Positions 25,906-42,500 of a stretch of DNA of 64,000 nucleotides are shown here, in pieces. This stretch comes from Heliopora coerulea. Lineage: Eukaryota; Cnidaria; Anthozoa; Scleralcyonacea; Helioporidae. How positions within the stretch are numbered: position 1 is the stretch's first letter; every line of letters starts with the position of its first letter. The stretch is taken from NCBI GenBank assembly GCA_030142905.1, contig JASJOG010000163.1, forward strand, positions 169,501 through 233,500, read 5' to 3'. The notes beneath the pieces are model-generated. The model was given only the letters and a program-made list of their open reading frames with translations, was not told the origin of the DNA and did no database searches. The position numbers were made by a program, and so were the translations under genes.

Positions 25906-28375
25906 ATTGTAACAAATGAACGGGAAGGTGACTCATCTGTGAATATTTTTTAATCTTATTTGGCTCTAAAGACCTCCTTCGATTTTTTTAAGCTTTTGGC
26001 TGTGTTTTTATCTGATTTTAACAATCTTAAGATAATTATCTTCAATTATCTCAATATTTACACCTCTCCTAGTATAGGCAGTAGATCTTACAATTTCTCC
26101 TTCAGCTGAAATGCCCTCATTCTGACAACACATGGAACTTTGAACATTACACTTTGACTGCACGTGACTAGTTGGAACTTCGTACTTCATCAGGCAGATT
26201 TCTTGGTTTACACATGCCTAACGTGTGCCTGGTTCAAAACAATGAAGTCACTTCATTAAGGCAACGAGGAAAAAAATCATCCATTTCCTCACTTTTTTAC
26301 GTAACTTATCAACGTAAAATAGTTGCAACATTAACGTGAGAGGAACTTCCGTGCGTGATCTATCACGCGAACACACAAGCACGCCAACAAATACAGTCTA
26401 ACCATTAAGACCTAGCAGATTGAGAGCTGCGGCCAGCAAGAGAGATTTCCATCTCAAGGGGTTGGCATCTTTTTTTAAGTTTGTTCCCTCAATGAAAAAA
26501 GTTTTTGAAATTCTGTCAGACTGGCTCATTCACAACCATGTTGTTTGGCTGTAACAATTTGGAACAAGTCGGTTCAAAACCTTTGTCATGTTTTTGATGT
26601 TTACCTGGTAATGTCAAAAGTTAAACTGGCTTATAAACTAAAAAGCTACCATAACGTTGGCTAATCATCATCAACTTGAACAGGAAATGTGATGTGGAAC
26701 ACGAATTCATAAACAAATACCTTCTTCTACTTGGGTGAATCCACAAAACTTACATAAGTAGAAATACCTGATTTTCTAACCAAGAATGGCCCATGGTTAA
26801 AAAAAGAAAGACTAGGGAGTTAAAATTAGTTGTTGATGGCAATTTTTCTTCCTAGTGAGAGTTTTATTCAGCGATACGGCTCATGGCGAGGTTTTCTGGG
26901 AGGTCTGTCTGTTCTGGAAGGCCTCACAGGTCGAACAGGATGAACTCTCGGTCAACTTCTTCAGCATGCATGTACTGGAAACGTTTGGAAAGAAAACAAC
27001 TAAGAGTAACATGGTGCATTTTGTTGGTTCGCACACTCCACTTGTCACGGCGTGAGGTAAACGCAGTGAGAACTTAAAAATGCACATCTTTTACAATGGG
27101 CAACGTAAGGGGAGGGCAAGCGAGGTGTTTCAAATCTGGATAACTTTTTACCTGTGATCGCCCAATTTCGGATTTGAGTTCACGTCGATCAACTTCGGTG
27201 TGACTAACAATGCCTCTTTTTTGTGCATGTCCAAATTGGGTTGTTTCTCTTAACAAATTTTCTACGCCGCTCAGAAGAGCTCACAACAAGCTTGGGAAAA
27301 GAGCAAGTCACGGTGAAGGCACATCAGGAAATAATTATGTGTATGAGTCAATGGTTGTTATCAAAGTAAACAAGACAAGAGAGAGAGTACAGTGTAGTTG
27401 GATGCAATACAACCGACGGGTTTCACTAGGCATTTTAATTTATTTGAATGGCACCTCCAACAAGTAAGTGACATTTTTAACACGAAATGTCGACACATAA
27501 AAAAAAGAAAAAAAAGAAAATTCCACGTCGAAAATTCACGAGAGTCGATAGCATTTGACAAATGTTGCAACTTACAATAACATAGCCATTTAGATCACCA
27601 AAAAATATGATCGACCAAAGTCACACTACCAACTGTTTAAAAATGAAAGATCGTCATAATTATACCTTATGAAAGTGGGCAAAAAATGTGATTTACTGTT
27701 AAACGAACGCAACTGGTATTGAAAATTTATAGTTTAAAATGGGAACGGGGCTAAAGTACAATCTAAGTGCATAATATTTACATAAGCACATCAGTAAATC
27801 GGAGTTTGATCGAAGGCTGTGACAGTTCATGATCTAAATCTAATCCTGAGATAGTCAAGAGCTATAGGTTTTATCCCCTTTGGCCACTGGATAAGAGCTT
27901 TTGTACAAATTTGTAGCAATATTAGATTTGATTCGTTCATCTACGAACTGTCATGTTATATTGTCTTTTAGTTTTTTAACTACTTTTATTAGGAGAAGTT
28001 GGTATTCTTAAGACACTACTCAATGCTTTAAAGGCGTGACTGGGGGCTCTGAAAATGCTGTTGGTGTTAATAAATCATTCACATGTTATTAAAAGCTTAA
28101 AATACAGGTTTGTCGTGACATGGCCATAACCTAAGTTTTCAGTTTTGTAGTTTGTGCGTGAACTTGATTGATATTTCCTCTAAATATCAATTACGAGAAT
28201 TTAGAGAGTGCTACAGACAGATGAAGCAGCTGAATTTGTTTTTGATAACTGTGGGCATTTACGCATGCACGTATGCATGCACGCCTGTTCGTATATATGA
28301 ATTTATGTATGTGTGTAAATGTGCAGGTTAATAGGTATGTATCTACGCATGTATGGTTGTTTTTATCTATTTGTG

Positions 28376-28412
28376 TCAATGGATGGATGGATTGATGGAT
28401 GGAAGGATCGAT
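28376..28412. repeat. Short (GGAT)n-type array
   Basis: Imperfect GGAT/GATG units, preceded from about 28260 by ATGCATGC-rich low-complexity sequence. Confidence 0.8.
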
Positions 28413-29249
28413 GGGTCTGTATGTGAGTAGCTGAATATCCATGGACTAAAATCTTACGTCCTTATGCATACTTTGTTTTTGTTGTTCTTTTGTTTGAACC
28501 TTAATGACAACCACTAAAATTTTCTTTTCATGCTGCTTATGTCCACCTGGGTCGTTCCTCATTTAAACACATTTTTTTTACATAGTCCTGAAAATAACAA
28601 ATGAACTTGTAAACCATCTGAGAACTTTTATTGGCCTGAATCAGGTATAAAAATAGATTTTTATAGGCTCATCCAACCAACTTGGGGTCGTAATCAAATT
28701 AGCCAGCAGAGATCTCGCCAGGCTAGATTTGATCCCATTAACGTAACAGAAATGAAATTTTAGACCAAATTGTAAATCTTTGTCAACTTTACAAGTCGGC
28801 CTGATACCGAGCGGTTTTTCATGTGATACAGTGAGAGTGTCTCCAGTAACAAAACTATCTTTTGTCCAACATACGCCAGAGACATTAAGGAAATACTCTA
28901 TTTTCATTACAAATTCAAAGAGATCCAGGGTGCCAAACCCATGGTAAATTGAGTTCTTCTCTGTTCCTTTTTTGATGATATGAAAACACCCGGTTCTTTT
29001 TAAGGTTATGGGAAGCTTTGCACACTCCTTGTAAACGCATTGGTTGCCTTTGTCAGATTAGGCCACTGCAGTCAATTTGAGTCGATTCTTCCAAAGTAGT
29101 TTGTGCTGATGTTAAGAGAAATTGAATATCGACCGAAGGATATGAATCTAGGTCTTTTCTTTCGATCAAATTTTTTTTCTATAAGGTGATCGTTCATGAA
29201 TGAATCGGCATTTTTGTTCAACTCTTCGTTATTTGATCAGTGGAAACGT

Positions 29250-29395
29250 TTGAAGGGAAGTGAAGCAAATTGTAGTAAAGCGAAGGGAAGTGGCTGAAAT
29301 GAGAAAAAAGAAGTAAAAGTGAAGTGCAGTGAAGTGAAACGAAACCAAGTAAATGAAATGAAAGAAAGGGAACGAAGAGAAAGGAAAGGAAGGGA
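29250..29395. repeat. Purine-rich (GAAGT/GAAA) tract
   Basis: About 145 bases of imperfect gaagtgaa and gaaatgaa units on the plus strand. The Phe/Leu/Ser-rich minus-strand frame here comes from this composition. Confidence 0.85.
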
Positions 29396-32300
29396 TATGA
29401 TGTTAAGTAAAGTCTGAGGTTGCATTTCAGGGGACATGAATGTAGTCAGGAAGACCAAAGTGAAATAATTGCCATAAGGACATTGGAGTGAAGTAAAATG
29501 AGGTAATATTAATGCTGTGTTGAACCAGAGCAAATAAATCACAAGGAATAACTGAAACAAATTCTTCAATAATCGTTCAACATATGATAGATTTTTTAAT
29601 TTTGTTTCACTAGTTTCATAATTTTACAGAAAGACCTGTTTCATTCAGGTCGTAAGTATCCAAATCCAAACAGTATTTATAATTTACGATTAGTGGCTGG
29701 TTTGTTAAAACATCCACCGAGTGGTTATAAAAAGGCTCCTATGAAATATCAACAGTCAAAACTCGTTGTTACCTCTTGTAATTTACCACTAGAGGTGTTC
29801 TAGAAGGTAGCACAGCAATTTGCTTTCAGCATGAGCTTGTACATCATTGTCTAAAAATAACAGATCCCTTCAACTGATTTCATATTTCATTAAAGATCAG
29901 TAAAACCATTGTGGGGAGACAAAATTCGTATAAAAGATAAATTATTTCTTGAGACAATTTGGAACTCCACGACAACGATCCCGAGTCAAATTCAGGGTAA
30001 ATTTTCCAACGTATCGCCGCCGAAGGCAGAAATGAATTACGGTTTATTTTTACAGTTCATTTTCTGCAACATACCCGGAGTTAGTTAATGTTTATAGTCT
30101 GTTTACTTCGGTGGCACAAATGCTTGAATTCCATGAAGTCATAAAGCTGACAAAAATTAGTGCTTACGATAAACCCTTAGCACTCATGTTATTTTTCGTG
30201 GGTTTGACAAGCGTACGAGGGAAGATAATATGGAAGGAACAAAATATTGTTGAAATTGAAGCAGGTCTTGAGGCTTAGTACTGTACCATTAATGACTGCC
30301 AGGTTTTTGGGCTTTTTTTTTCATTTTATATTATATATTACTCACTAATTTACTTCAAGCCATTCTTCAATCCCAGAGTATTTTCATGGTAAATCAGAAA
30401 TAATTGACACATATTTTAAGTATAATTTGAATAATTTTACTTCTGCTCCGATGTTATTCGTCAGTGATTTAATCAGATCGTCGAAAATAGATCGTTTTCC
30501 CTTCAAAATTATACAACCAACCTCAATTAATTAAACCTTAATTGGATAGAGCAGAAATCAGCACGGTTATTCTTAGCATGAATTTCCCCCAGGTTTCCGT
30601 TACAACACAGAAGTAAGCCAAGCTATAATGGGGAGTCTAAGCCCTAAGGCGATTATGTCCATCTCGCCAGCTAATATTATATCTCCCTATATAAGAACAG
30701 TTTATAAGCATAATGACATGAAAAGAAAACAACAACATCTGACACTGACACCTAACAGATATTTTATCATACGGTATGTTTGTATCAAATTTACTTAGTT
30801 ATGTGACCTAGATTGACATCGCTCTATTCACGATCCAGGAACTTATTATAATCCAATGAATCTACTGACATATTCCCGGTTGAGTTATTTGGTTAAATTA
30901 ACTAAAACGATTTAGTGTTATCTCCAAAATGCCGATCAAACGCAAATTTTGTTGCGCGGTATTGTAGTGTTATTTGTTGACCTGTATGCTGATCAAGTTT
31001 TAATGCGAGAGCTGGGTTACTTACGGAGCAATAACAGACTTAAATCCTTTGTTTTTTGATCCAACATAATACAACATGCTTTGCTCAGCTTACGAAGGCA
31101 AGATAGCGTCCTGACTTTCTCCAGAGCTTTTATGTCTCATGTGGCTTATGATATGTCAAGTCACGACGTGTGTCTAAATGAAACTGCAGACAATATGCAA
31201 CTAATTTAAGTCTTACCGTTACGAGGTAACAATTCTGTGATTTATTTAGAAATTAGTGCAAACGACGAAATTTTCATCAAAGATGGTGTTGTCTCAGAAT
31301 CTTATTTTACTGATTTTTTAAACATGGGAATATGGCGTGAACAGGTTACAAGTTAAATACTAAAACAACATCTACAAAAGACTATTCATTTAAAAAAAAA
31401 CTTTATTGATTTCCAAGGAGGTCCCAAAGACCGAGCATTCTTCCGTTGTTGTTTAAGCGCACACGATGTTTCGGCGACCACACAGTCGTCTTCATTTTAC
31501 TGACGTGGTCTGTAATCAGCGATCATTAAAGTTGCTTTTCAGCTGGGATACTTGCAGTCAGCTCAAGAAAGGACCACCACCGGACTCTCAAAATAACTCA
31601 GGAGATGATATAACCCTGCCTCTGGCATATTTAAAACACCAAATGTTTATAGCTGGAACCGATTTTTCAGTCGGATAAATGTATGGGTTAATTGTAGGTT
31701 GTCTGGCCCAAGTGCAGCATCTGTAAACTATTTACGACTGCTCAATTGTGGCTGACAAATAACCTGAATAATCAAAGACAAGTGAGTGAATGGAAACATC
31801 ATCAAATCATTTCACAAATTTCGTCCATGAAAGAGCCAAGATGGACACCATTCCTCATGGATCTTGGTCGAAACATATTTGAAAATTTCCCCCTGTAATT
31901 ACGTGCATTGATAGCATTACTGCAAAAACCAAGAATGGAGGAATTGGAGTTGAGAAAAACCTGATATCTCTATAATATGGTCGTTTCTTTTTCGTTCAGC
32001 CACGTAATAAGTGGTACGATACTCAGTGCCCTGAAACTTATTATGTCCACAAATTTTATTAAAGCCCAAAAGATCCACAAAAACATCCTACCATAGCCCT
32101 TGTAGATAGACTTGTTTTGTCGAAGTGATTAAGTTGAACGATGTGCACATGCAGCAACTCCAGTGATTCAAATAACGATGACGAAACAGGTCTCACAGTA
32201 ATTTAAGAGGATAGGTTGTTGAGGATAAACTCGAATCCCACTCGCAACAACCTATGAGCAGCAATATGAGACGACGAAAGCGTTATTTCAACCCATTATT

Positions 32301-35300
32301 TGGCATTGAGTCTTCGGACCGATATGAAATCATAACGCATTTATCAATGTTGGTTCCTTGAGTCGTTGCGTCGGTAGGAAAAAGAATTCAAATCACTCCA
32401 GTAACGCAAACCCGGTTTTAGAAATGAAGCCCCAAAGCCCCTTTTTTTTCGGCTTCCGTTTAGGAAAGATTAAGCCAGAGTTAAACTGTACAATCCAAAC
32501 ACAACGCAAAATTTATTCCTTTGAACATTTAAAAGAAACTCCGAACCTGGACCAAATAAATTCATCCAAACATTGGGTCCTACCTCACAAGCTTTCAATT
32601 GAATTAATCCGACGCATATTGCAGCGACGCCTTGTTTACATCATGCAAATAAGACAGTTTCATTAATCTCCTTTTTGCCAAGTTTTTGTTCAAGGATTCT
32701 ACTTCCATTTTCGATTTAGGTTATACAGTTTTAGTGTTAATTTGGACAGTTACATTATACTCAAACATGTTGTTAAAAAGGTCTTAAAAATGTTTAATCT
32801 TTAGAATTAACGAGGAATAAGATTTTGATTCAATTATTTATTCGAACGAGGTGTAATCCCACTGCTGACCGCTTTGAAAATCTAGACGAAAAATAAAGCT
32901 CTAATTTTCAGCTATTTCACGATACCAATCTTGTTTCAACAATTTCCCTCTTATAGCAAAAACGTAAGGTTTTCACCACCTTTGATTGGAGCTGTCTCCA
33001 ATCAACAGAATTTCGACTCAAACTTGGACTTTAACCTCAAGTTAGCTTTTCGACTATTTCGGGGAACTATAATTGTTATTAACTAAGTTAACGTTTTGCG
33101 AAATAGAAATTGAACATTTTAATTAACTGACATTGACTCGTAGTTTTACAATAGCATGCAATCGGATACATGAAGCTCATGGTTCTTATTTCTATATACG
33201 GACAGATGGTTCAGTGATCAGTCCCTTTATGGAGACTTATGCAAACGAAGAGATTAAGCCTGACCTGAAAAGGACAAACAGAAGGTCTCGCGAGGGATAA
33301 ATCACTGCCAAGCCAGAATTAAAAGAGGCTTAACAGAACTACGTCTATAACATATGTCATATTTGAATAATATGTCGTGTAAGCTGAGTTAAGTATGTCC
33401 ATCTCTGTGATAGTATAAACATCTTTGATGCTCAGAGTTCCAGGAAAAAATCTTACAAGGTTATACTTGCACGGTCGAAATTCTCAGTACGCGTTCACGT
33501 TAAATGGAAATTTTGTAAAAATAACCAAACATTTACTATAGCTGTGTTTTTGTTCCTACGAAAATTAAACAGGATCTTTATGTTTGTAATTTAAAATGTT
33601 TACCCAACCAAGTAAAGCTACTTAAGTTAAGCTTGCAAGGAATCTTTAAAGGATTCATTTAATCGCCTCTTATAGCACTGATCTCTTAATTTTACTGCCA
33701 GTGTAGCAGAACAATGATTCGTAACAAGCATTCCGTCAAGAGGTTGGCACATTGTGTAGTTTACGTATATAGGTATTCTTTCCAGGGCAATTTAATTTGA
33801 GCATACGAGCTAATCCTACTTGTTTAAGTCTCGTTTACTTGGAGAGACAACTTTATCATTGATATGCAGGATCGTCCTCTCAATGAGTCAACTTCCCCGA
33901 GCTCTAAACAGACAATATTGTCCCTTGTTCCCTGGAAGATTATAGGGTTACTATTCCTCGGAACTAACATTCCCGAAGATTTATCGCAAGGAAAAAAGAT
34001 GTCTCGTCTCCCATGAATCAGCTCACTTTTCAAAACAAATTCTCTTCCGACAAGAGGGAACTAACAATCGAAGCAACGTTTACCACGATTTGTAAGGTTG
34101 CCCTTCACTACTGTTGTGGGTCAGTGAGTGGGTGGGGGTGACCATGGTACCAGGAACGTATAAACAGGCCCTCACATGAATCTTTCCCTCCTCCCTGTTT
34201 CAGATACTAAACGAAATTCTAAAGACGTCAATGAAATCCACTCATTTCACGTATATACTTCGTATACCGACAAAAAATTTCAGCGACGGACAATATCGAA
34301 TCTTTCTAAAACAATTACGTAAGCCAGTTAGACTAACAGGCCTGTCCACATCATGACTGTCATGAGTCTTGTCAAATAAATATCCTTCTGGCATAAAAAA
34401 ATCCACCCTACCTAAAAAACTGCAACTATCCCCACTCTAGTGTAGTTCTTTTTTTTTTTATTTTTGCTTCGAATCGAGTTGAGCTGTAGTTCATTGAAAA
34501 GAAATTCAGTGTATAGAGTATGGTCTATGACTATAATTTAGATACAACACTAACTAAATACAATACCTAAAGACGACTGAAACTTCTGTTTTCCAAATGT
34601 TTAAAGACATGAAATAATTGAAAATATGCATACCCATAAACTTTTTACCAAACGTACAGAAAGTAAGTCTAAAACAGATAACAGTATGGAACTAAATAAC
34701 TAGAATATTACGCAGAGGTTGGAAAATTACGGTTTTTATAGGTAGTTAGCCACGCCGGTTGCCGGTCGCTACCCCGAGGGCTCTGAGAACTTATCGAAGC
34801 GAAAACGGTATTTGCTACTTCAATGGCAAATGTTAACGTGTTCCATGACACCGCCTCTTCCGATAACAAGAAACATTTATCAACTGTCCTTCAAGCCTAT
34901 TGAGGAAGTTCTTCTCACCGGTGAGGGATGAAATGAATACATTGAAGACGTAACATGAGGTAACTAATTAACCGGCAGCGACCAGTTAGAATTCTCAATT
35001 TCAAAGCATTGGAGTTTCTCGACTAGGGGACAGTACCCGCAATTACTGATGTATTTCGATTAGTTTAAAAATCAATTTAATAACGCTTTAGAAGCGATCT
35101 ATCAAATCTAGAACAGCATATAATGTTCTCAAGACGAATTAACTTCATTGAAATTGGTCTTTTATAGTCGTGATTCTTTTTCTAGTCTCCGTTTCAGCAA
35201 TACTGGACATGCTTTCTGTTTGAGTGGTTCCTTTCTATAAACATCCAGCAAACACAAGCCAGTGCAGAAGTTGGAGTGTGCCCAATATATTTGAGCAAGC

Positions 35301-38033
35301 AAGCGATGAAGGCAACTAATTTATTAGGCATTAGAGAACTTGAAAAGGGAGCCTAAAATATCGTAGTCACATTTTTGCCGAATCTTTCGGACAAATTGTT
35401 GCTGCAAGCTCACTTCGGAGCTGTTGTAAATCTTGAACGGTTTTCTTTCACTTGTATTTTAAACTGTTCCATACTTTTCATGTTTCGACCACATGTTTCG
35501 TGCGTCGCCCCAAGAAAGAATTCAGTAAATGATATTATCATCAAATTTGTCTGCGTCCTTTCAAAGTGTAGCCAAGGAGAATTTTGCCTTTGATTTTTGC
35601 TTCTAAATTGCGTTTCGACCGTGATAATGATCTCCGCCATGTCCGGAATTTCAAAACACAGCACACTTAAAAGATCCATCGATGACAGCACATTCGGAAA
35701 GAATAATATCCTTGGACAACCCAGTGAAACTACAGTAAACTAATAAAGTCAACGTTCTAAAATTAAGAGTCTCAAAATTGTCCTTACCATGAGAAATGGC
35801 AAGAAGCTTTAAGAGATTGTCTTCGTATTTACGAAGCCAGAAAAACAAGTAGTTTACGACATTGCCAGTTTTAGTTGCATGCGATTTCTCACGAGTCAGT
35901 CACCAACACTGAAACTTGTTATTCTTTCTTTTTGGTTGTTTTAGAGTAAAGAAAGCACTTAGTTTATCATTATTCAGGGCTTCTTTCTGCTTCTCTCTTG
36001 CAAAGCAAACGTTTCCTAAACTATGCAAAATGCTTTGTTGATAGGCTCCTCAAATAGTGGGAGCGGTAGAGAAGGTGGGAGTAGTTGCCAAACATGGTGC
36101 TGCAAAAAATACACGACCTATTTGGGATTAAACTTACACAAACCCCCAAAGAAACTCGACATCGTGACATACGTGCAGTTGTCATTCAATTTTCCAACTT
36201 CGCTGGAGACCATGATGACATTCAGGTCCACATTTACGGCGATTTGTGATCAGTGTAAAGGTGGAGTAAAACATACCTCTCTGGCAAAGCGGCGATGTCA
36301 GTTTTCTGGCGATCAAGTTTCAAAAGCTTTTAAAACATCCCACTAAATTTCAAAACCTTTCTTTACCTTGCAATTATTAAAAGTTGTTATTGTTAGCGCA
36401 ACATAGTGTTGTGTAATCAGCGTCTCCGAAAGCGGAAAACTCCTATGGAATTCATCCGAACTGAGAAGATTTCAGCATGTCTCATTTTCTCGATTCGAAG
36501 TTTGAAGAAAACAGTTAATTGTAAATAAAGTTTTTGTGACATATGAAAGTAATGATAATTGCGACTACTTCAACTGTAAGGAAGTTTAGTAAGGACTCCA
36601 CTTAATATATATTGCAATATAGAGGGAATGTTAGGGTGTTAAGTAACAATAAGATATCATAAGGGAGTGTTGTACACCGTACAAAATAGTCAAATGTAAT
36701 CAGACACTGGCTCAAATCTGGTCTTTTATCTACGAAACCTTATCAGTCATTGACACGAACGACAACTACAGCGGCGGCTTCGTACAAATTTTAGTAAAGG
36801 AGTGAAAACGTCACTCATTTATTCACAGTTAAGAACACAGTCGACATTTCCTTGCAATGACAAAGTTCAGCAGTAAGCCAATGTCATTAACAGAGGTGGA
36901 AAATTTGTTTATTTTCCAACTCGAACCTGAGCAGCAATTCTTTAATGGTTTTTATGATTTTGTAAACATATCGCTAGCAAGTGTGGATTTCTCAGTATTG
37001 AAAATCCGATAGAATGCAATCAACGTTGCCAGCCATGAACGCAGCTTTAGTGACCCCCAAGCATAGTGAGATAACATCTTGGCTTGCTTCTTCCTTCCAA
37101 AGAACAGCGCTCCGGTATTACGACCAAAGATAAGAAATTGAAGCTGCAATTTGTCGGCAGCTGTACTGCGGAGCAGATAAATACACTTGAATTGCACCAC
37201 GAGATACCGCGTTTGCACTTCGCTCTTATCGCTCACCAAAACTTGAAAATAACGCTTTGGACTTTACGGTAAATCTGGGCTTCATATGGCCACTCCTTTT
37301 AAAACAGACACGACCGAAGCTTGACAAAGAAATGAAAAGAATGTTTCACATCAGTTTTGCCATCATGGTGTTTCAATATATTTCACACTTTCTTATGACT
37401 GACAGACATTTCAACATCAAGTGAGCTTTTCTCGCTTGAAGATGTCACCTCGACTTCTGCATGTCTGCTTCGTATGGAAGCCGTCGAGAAAGAGTTACTT
37501 GAAAAGGCTGAGCAAAGCTGTGTGCGACCAGTGCGGGAAGTTCCTTTCATGAAAACGTAATTAAAATAAGTGAACAACCTCTTCAACATATTTCAATGAT
37601 CTTCCTATGGTGTCCTGCGCTAGAACTTCGACTTGGGCCACGAATCAGACGAACACGCGACCAGGAAATCATCGAGACTTCATTCTCATCGGACAAGATG
37701 CGAGAGCGAGTGGCCACACACCTGAGGCCCTAGCACGTTGCCGTATGAGTCATTTTCCTTTTAAAAAAGTCAAATAAAAGGGAAAAACCTTAACGGCCTA
37801 TGATGTAACAGCTAGTTCATTCTTTGTGCGACTGAATGTGCACAGCGATGGCAGAACTGTTACCTATCGTGCATTTTCCTTTTGCCAATGGCGGATGAAC
37901 AGTGTGGAAAGTTCAGGTTTGTCGCCAATCACTGAACTGGTGATGACATGAATTTAATTGATGACAGGAGAAAAAAAAAGAGGAAAGTTGTGAGTCTGTG
38001 TGTGTGGTCAGCTAGGTGGGGGGGTTTGTCTTG

Positions 38034-38132
38034 ATTGGTCCAATTTTAATTGCATTAACAATGGAGCTTGAAAACAAAGTAATTTAATCAGGTATATGTC
38101 AAACTGACCTAAGCCTGCGCGTGACTATATTT
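38034..38132 (+). promoter_or_regulatory. Candidate promoter elements of the FoxC gene
   Basis: Seen upstream of the ATG at 38187: an inverted CCAAT pair attggtccaat (38034-38044), a homeodomain-like ttttaattgcattaa (38044-38058), a SOX-like aacaatgg (38057-38064) and a TATA-like ctatattt (38125-38132), which would place a start near 38158. These are short sequence matches only. Confidence 0.35.
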
Positions 38133-38171
38133 CAGCGAGTCAATAAGAGAGTTGATTAGAGCGGAGTTTAG

Positions 38172-39572
<1,401 letters not shown>

Positions 39573-42500
39573 AAGAACTTCACTTGTCTTTGACATTAAA
39601 CAAACTAAAGTTAGTTACAGTATTGGTTTAAGAATTTTCCTGAGCCCTGAGTGTGTGTCTGACGTCTAATGAACATTATTTAGCGCAGTTAGAGAAACGA
39701 TTTTTTTCACATTTTTTTCTATAAATAATTAGAGAATAGTGTGAGTGAGTATTTAAGTAAAATTCTGTTGTAAAGAAATAATGCTGTGTGTATAGGAATG
39801 TAATATAATTAATAACAATAGAGAAAATTGCATGAATATTCTTGATATGGACTACCACAATCTTTTTATGCTTCTCTTTTTTATCCAACTCTTCGGCAAA
39901 GAGAGATCTAACATGGCGAAGGGATGAATCCCATTTTAAAAGTGCGCACCGGGTTGCTTCTATTCTAAGCTTTTGCGAACATTTCCCACGGCAAAATACT
40001 ATTGTTAATGATAACCGTAGGTTCTTGACTTGAAAGGAAGCAATCTACAACGGCACAGCAAGATTCAATAATCCAAGTTCGGCGTCCTGGAAAGCCTCAT
40101 GAGGCTAGATATCTCAAAGCAGCCATGCACACGAAAGATTTCAGCAGCTGAGCTTTGGACAGGTTCAGTTAAACGTCTTTTCGGAAAATGAGAAACGACG
40201 ATGCTGCGGATCGACTCAATTGCAGCTCAAAGTTCTGAAAGTTTCGTTGTAATTGCTAACTGTTTATTGTTTTTCGATGTAAATGTGGTTAATTGGAACC
40301 AATTAAACTTGTCTTTTTTTCCTAGTACAACAGGTATTTGAACCTATCAACGGTCACTCACTTCTGTTTTCATATCAACTGTGGAAATGAAATGAAGATT
40401 TCAATCCATTTGTTCAGCTGCTACACAAACCATTTAAACTAAAGCTATTTAGTTTAAATCTCGTGGAAAGTTTAACTATACAATCCAATACGCAGATACA
40501 ATAGTGTTTGAATACTGAGATCCATTGAATTCGGTCTGTTGTTTCAACGTTATACTTATAACTTATATTCCTCAATTTTCGTACGTTCCACTTTTGAAAT
40601 CCTTTTTAATAGATTGATTGAGAGTTTTGGCTTGCTTTCTCCAGACGTGACTTCAACTTATCGATTTACATGTTTAGCTTGACAGTCAGGTACAGGAAAA
40701 AGGAAAGTGGCTATCTTTGATGCGGTTTTCAACACAACTACGGGGCGGCAATTCATATTTCAATCAACCAAACAATGAGTTTGAATCATTTCTAATTTAT
40801 CCGCCCCATGGGAACGAAGCGTACGACAGCGAGTCTAATTTGAACCCGAAGAGAACAGAGAAATGATTGTCAGGAAGAACTTTGCATCCTTTATCGTTCA
40901 ATCGATATTTAGACTCTGTACGAAAGGCAGCATTCATTCATATGCCACTTTGAATGTTTTCTTTCTCTAAGGCAGGAAAGAATTAGGGCCTAAATACGAG
41001 CTACTCAAGCCAATGGCCTCATTTGTGCAAGCTATAAATTAGCGACCTTCGGTGGTTTTTATCAGGTGCGTTAATCAGAAATACTCTATAAACGGTTTCT
41101 TGATCTCGTACGGACAAGAAGAACGTGCATGAATACCGCTAAAATATCTTGAAGTTCGTCATGCCAATTTACAAGTGGTAAGTTCTACACAGGGGATAAA
41201 GACAAAAAAAACTAAAGATCAAAAAACGCAAAGGTTAAGATCTGTTTCAAAAGATTCTTTATGCGGAAATCTTTAAAAGATTTTCCGAAATTTCTTCCCT
41301 GAACAATACAGTATGACATATGTGTTTTTTCTTCGTCTGAAAGAAACCATAAGAATGGTGTTGCCAATATATCCTCTTACTGAAAGAATTAAAATTTCAA
41401 CGTGGGGGTATACGTAAGGCAGCTTAATAAAGAAAGAGCCTCAAAGAATCAAGGAAAAATTTGACCCTGAGCTAGGTTTTAAAATTCCTCGCAGATTGAT
41501 GATAGACTTGTGAATGTATAACGCGATGCCAAAAAAATCAACTAGTTAATTCATGTGAAAGTCACAAAATCCATTTCGTTTTATGTACTAAGAAGGCATT
41601 ACACTAAATGGACTTCCCTACGTCAGGATATCAATCCTTACTTAAAACATAATGAATAAACTGGACAGTCGTTTAAAAAATTTTAGTTCTTATTTAAACT
41701 GGGTTTTATGAGTTTTACAGTAAAAACAACAAAATGTGTGCTGATTCGAACTAAAAATGAGATACAAGTGTTCGCTTTTGTCTGTAATCAGGACAGGACG
41801 GAGTTATGGCAACAAACCAAGGTTTAAGAGCAACTGAGACGATGGGTAGCTTACTGCTAATGACTTCTTATAGACATAACCCCTGATGAGATTAACGAAT
41901 TAAATCGGCTTGTGGCCAGCATGACCAATGAGGTTGAAGAATCACCGTAGATCTTTTAAGAGAATTAGCTGGGAAACAAAAGCACAGGCGTGGTTTGTGC
42001 TATCATGCTATTCATCGCCATAAGTCAAGGTACTGACAATGTACAGGAAATTGTGGACCGTCATTTTGCGAAGCTTAGCAGCCCACCCAGGTTTACCAAA
42101 TAAATTAGAAAAAAAAAATATTAAACCAAACTTGATCTGGTCACCATATGCCGGATTTATGCTGATGAAAATGTTAATTACATGGAACAGATTTTATGAC
42201 CAATGAACTGAGGAAGTAATCGACTTTGCAAGGGATCTTCCGTAATTTAGGAAGCTGTTAAGCCTTCCACCGTAATGCATAGGTAAATCAATTGACTGAC
42301 GTCGTCGGCCATTTCACTTTCAAAAGCGGAATCTTTAGTTTTTGGTTCAGTTTCAATTCATCCTTCTCGTGATTTACCTGCACCTTAAACTCCTACTTAA
42401 CGACGAGGCTGAGCCAAACACACTCATGGGAAGATGGACAGTTTTAAAAACAAAAGATCTCTCTAGCAATTTCATCGTGTTCGAGTGTATGGGCATTTAA

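Larger units (their letters stand above)
23818..38033. other. Long FoxC intergenic region, no gene seen
   Basis: About 14 kb between the two forkhead genes with no recognisable exon. It holds a GT/GA tract (25325-25505), a hairpin (25828-25905), a GGAT array (28376-28412) and a purine tract (29250-29395). At 31390-31500 a phrase gatgtttcggcgacc...cagtcgtcttca resembles retroelement-associated repeats of marine invertebrates. By its position it could carry enhancers shared by the two genes; no specific site is supported. Confidence 0.5.

Noticed and set aside
25325..29395. CRISPR-like or structured arrays
   Set aside because: The repeats are contiguous simple sequence without unique spacers, in a eukaryotic genome.
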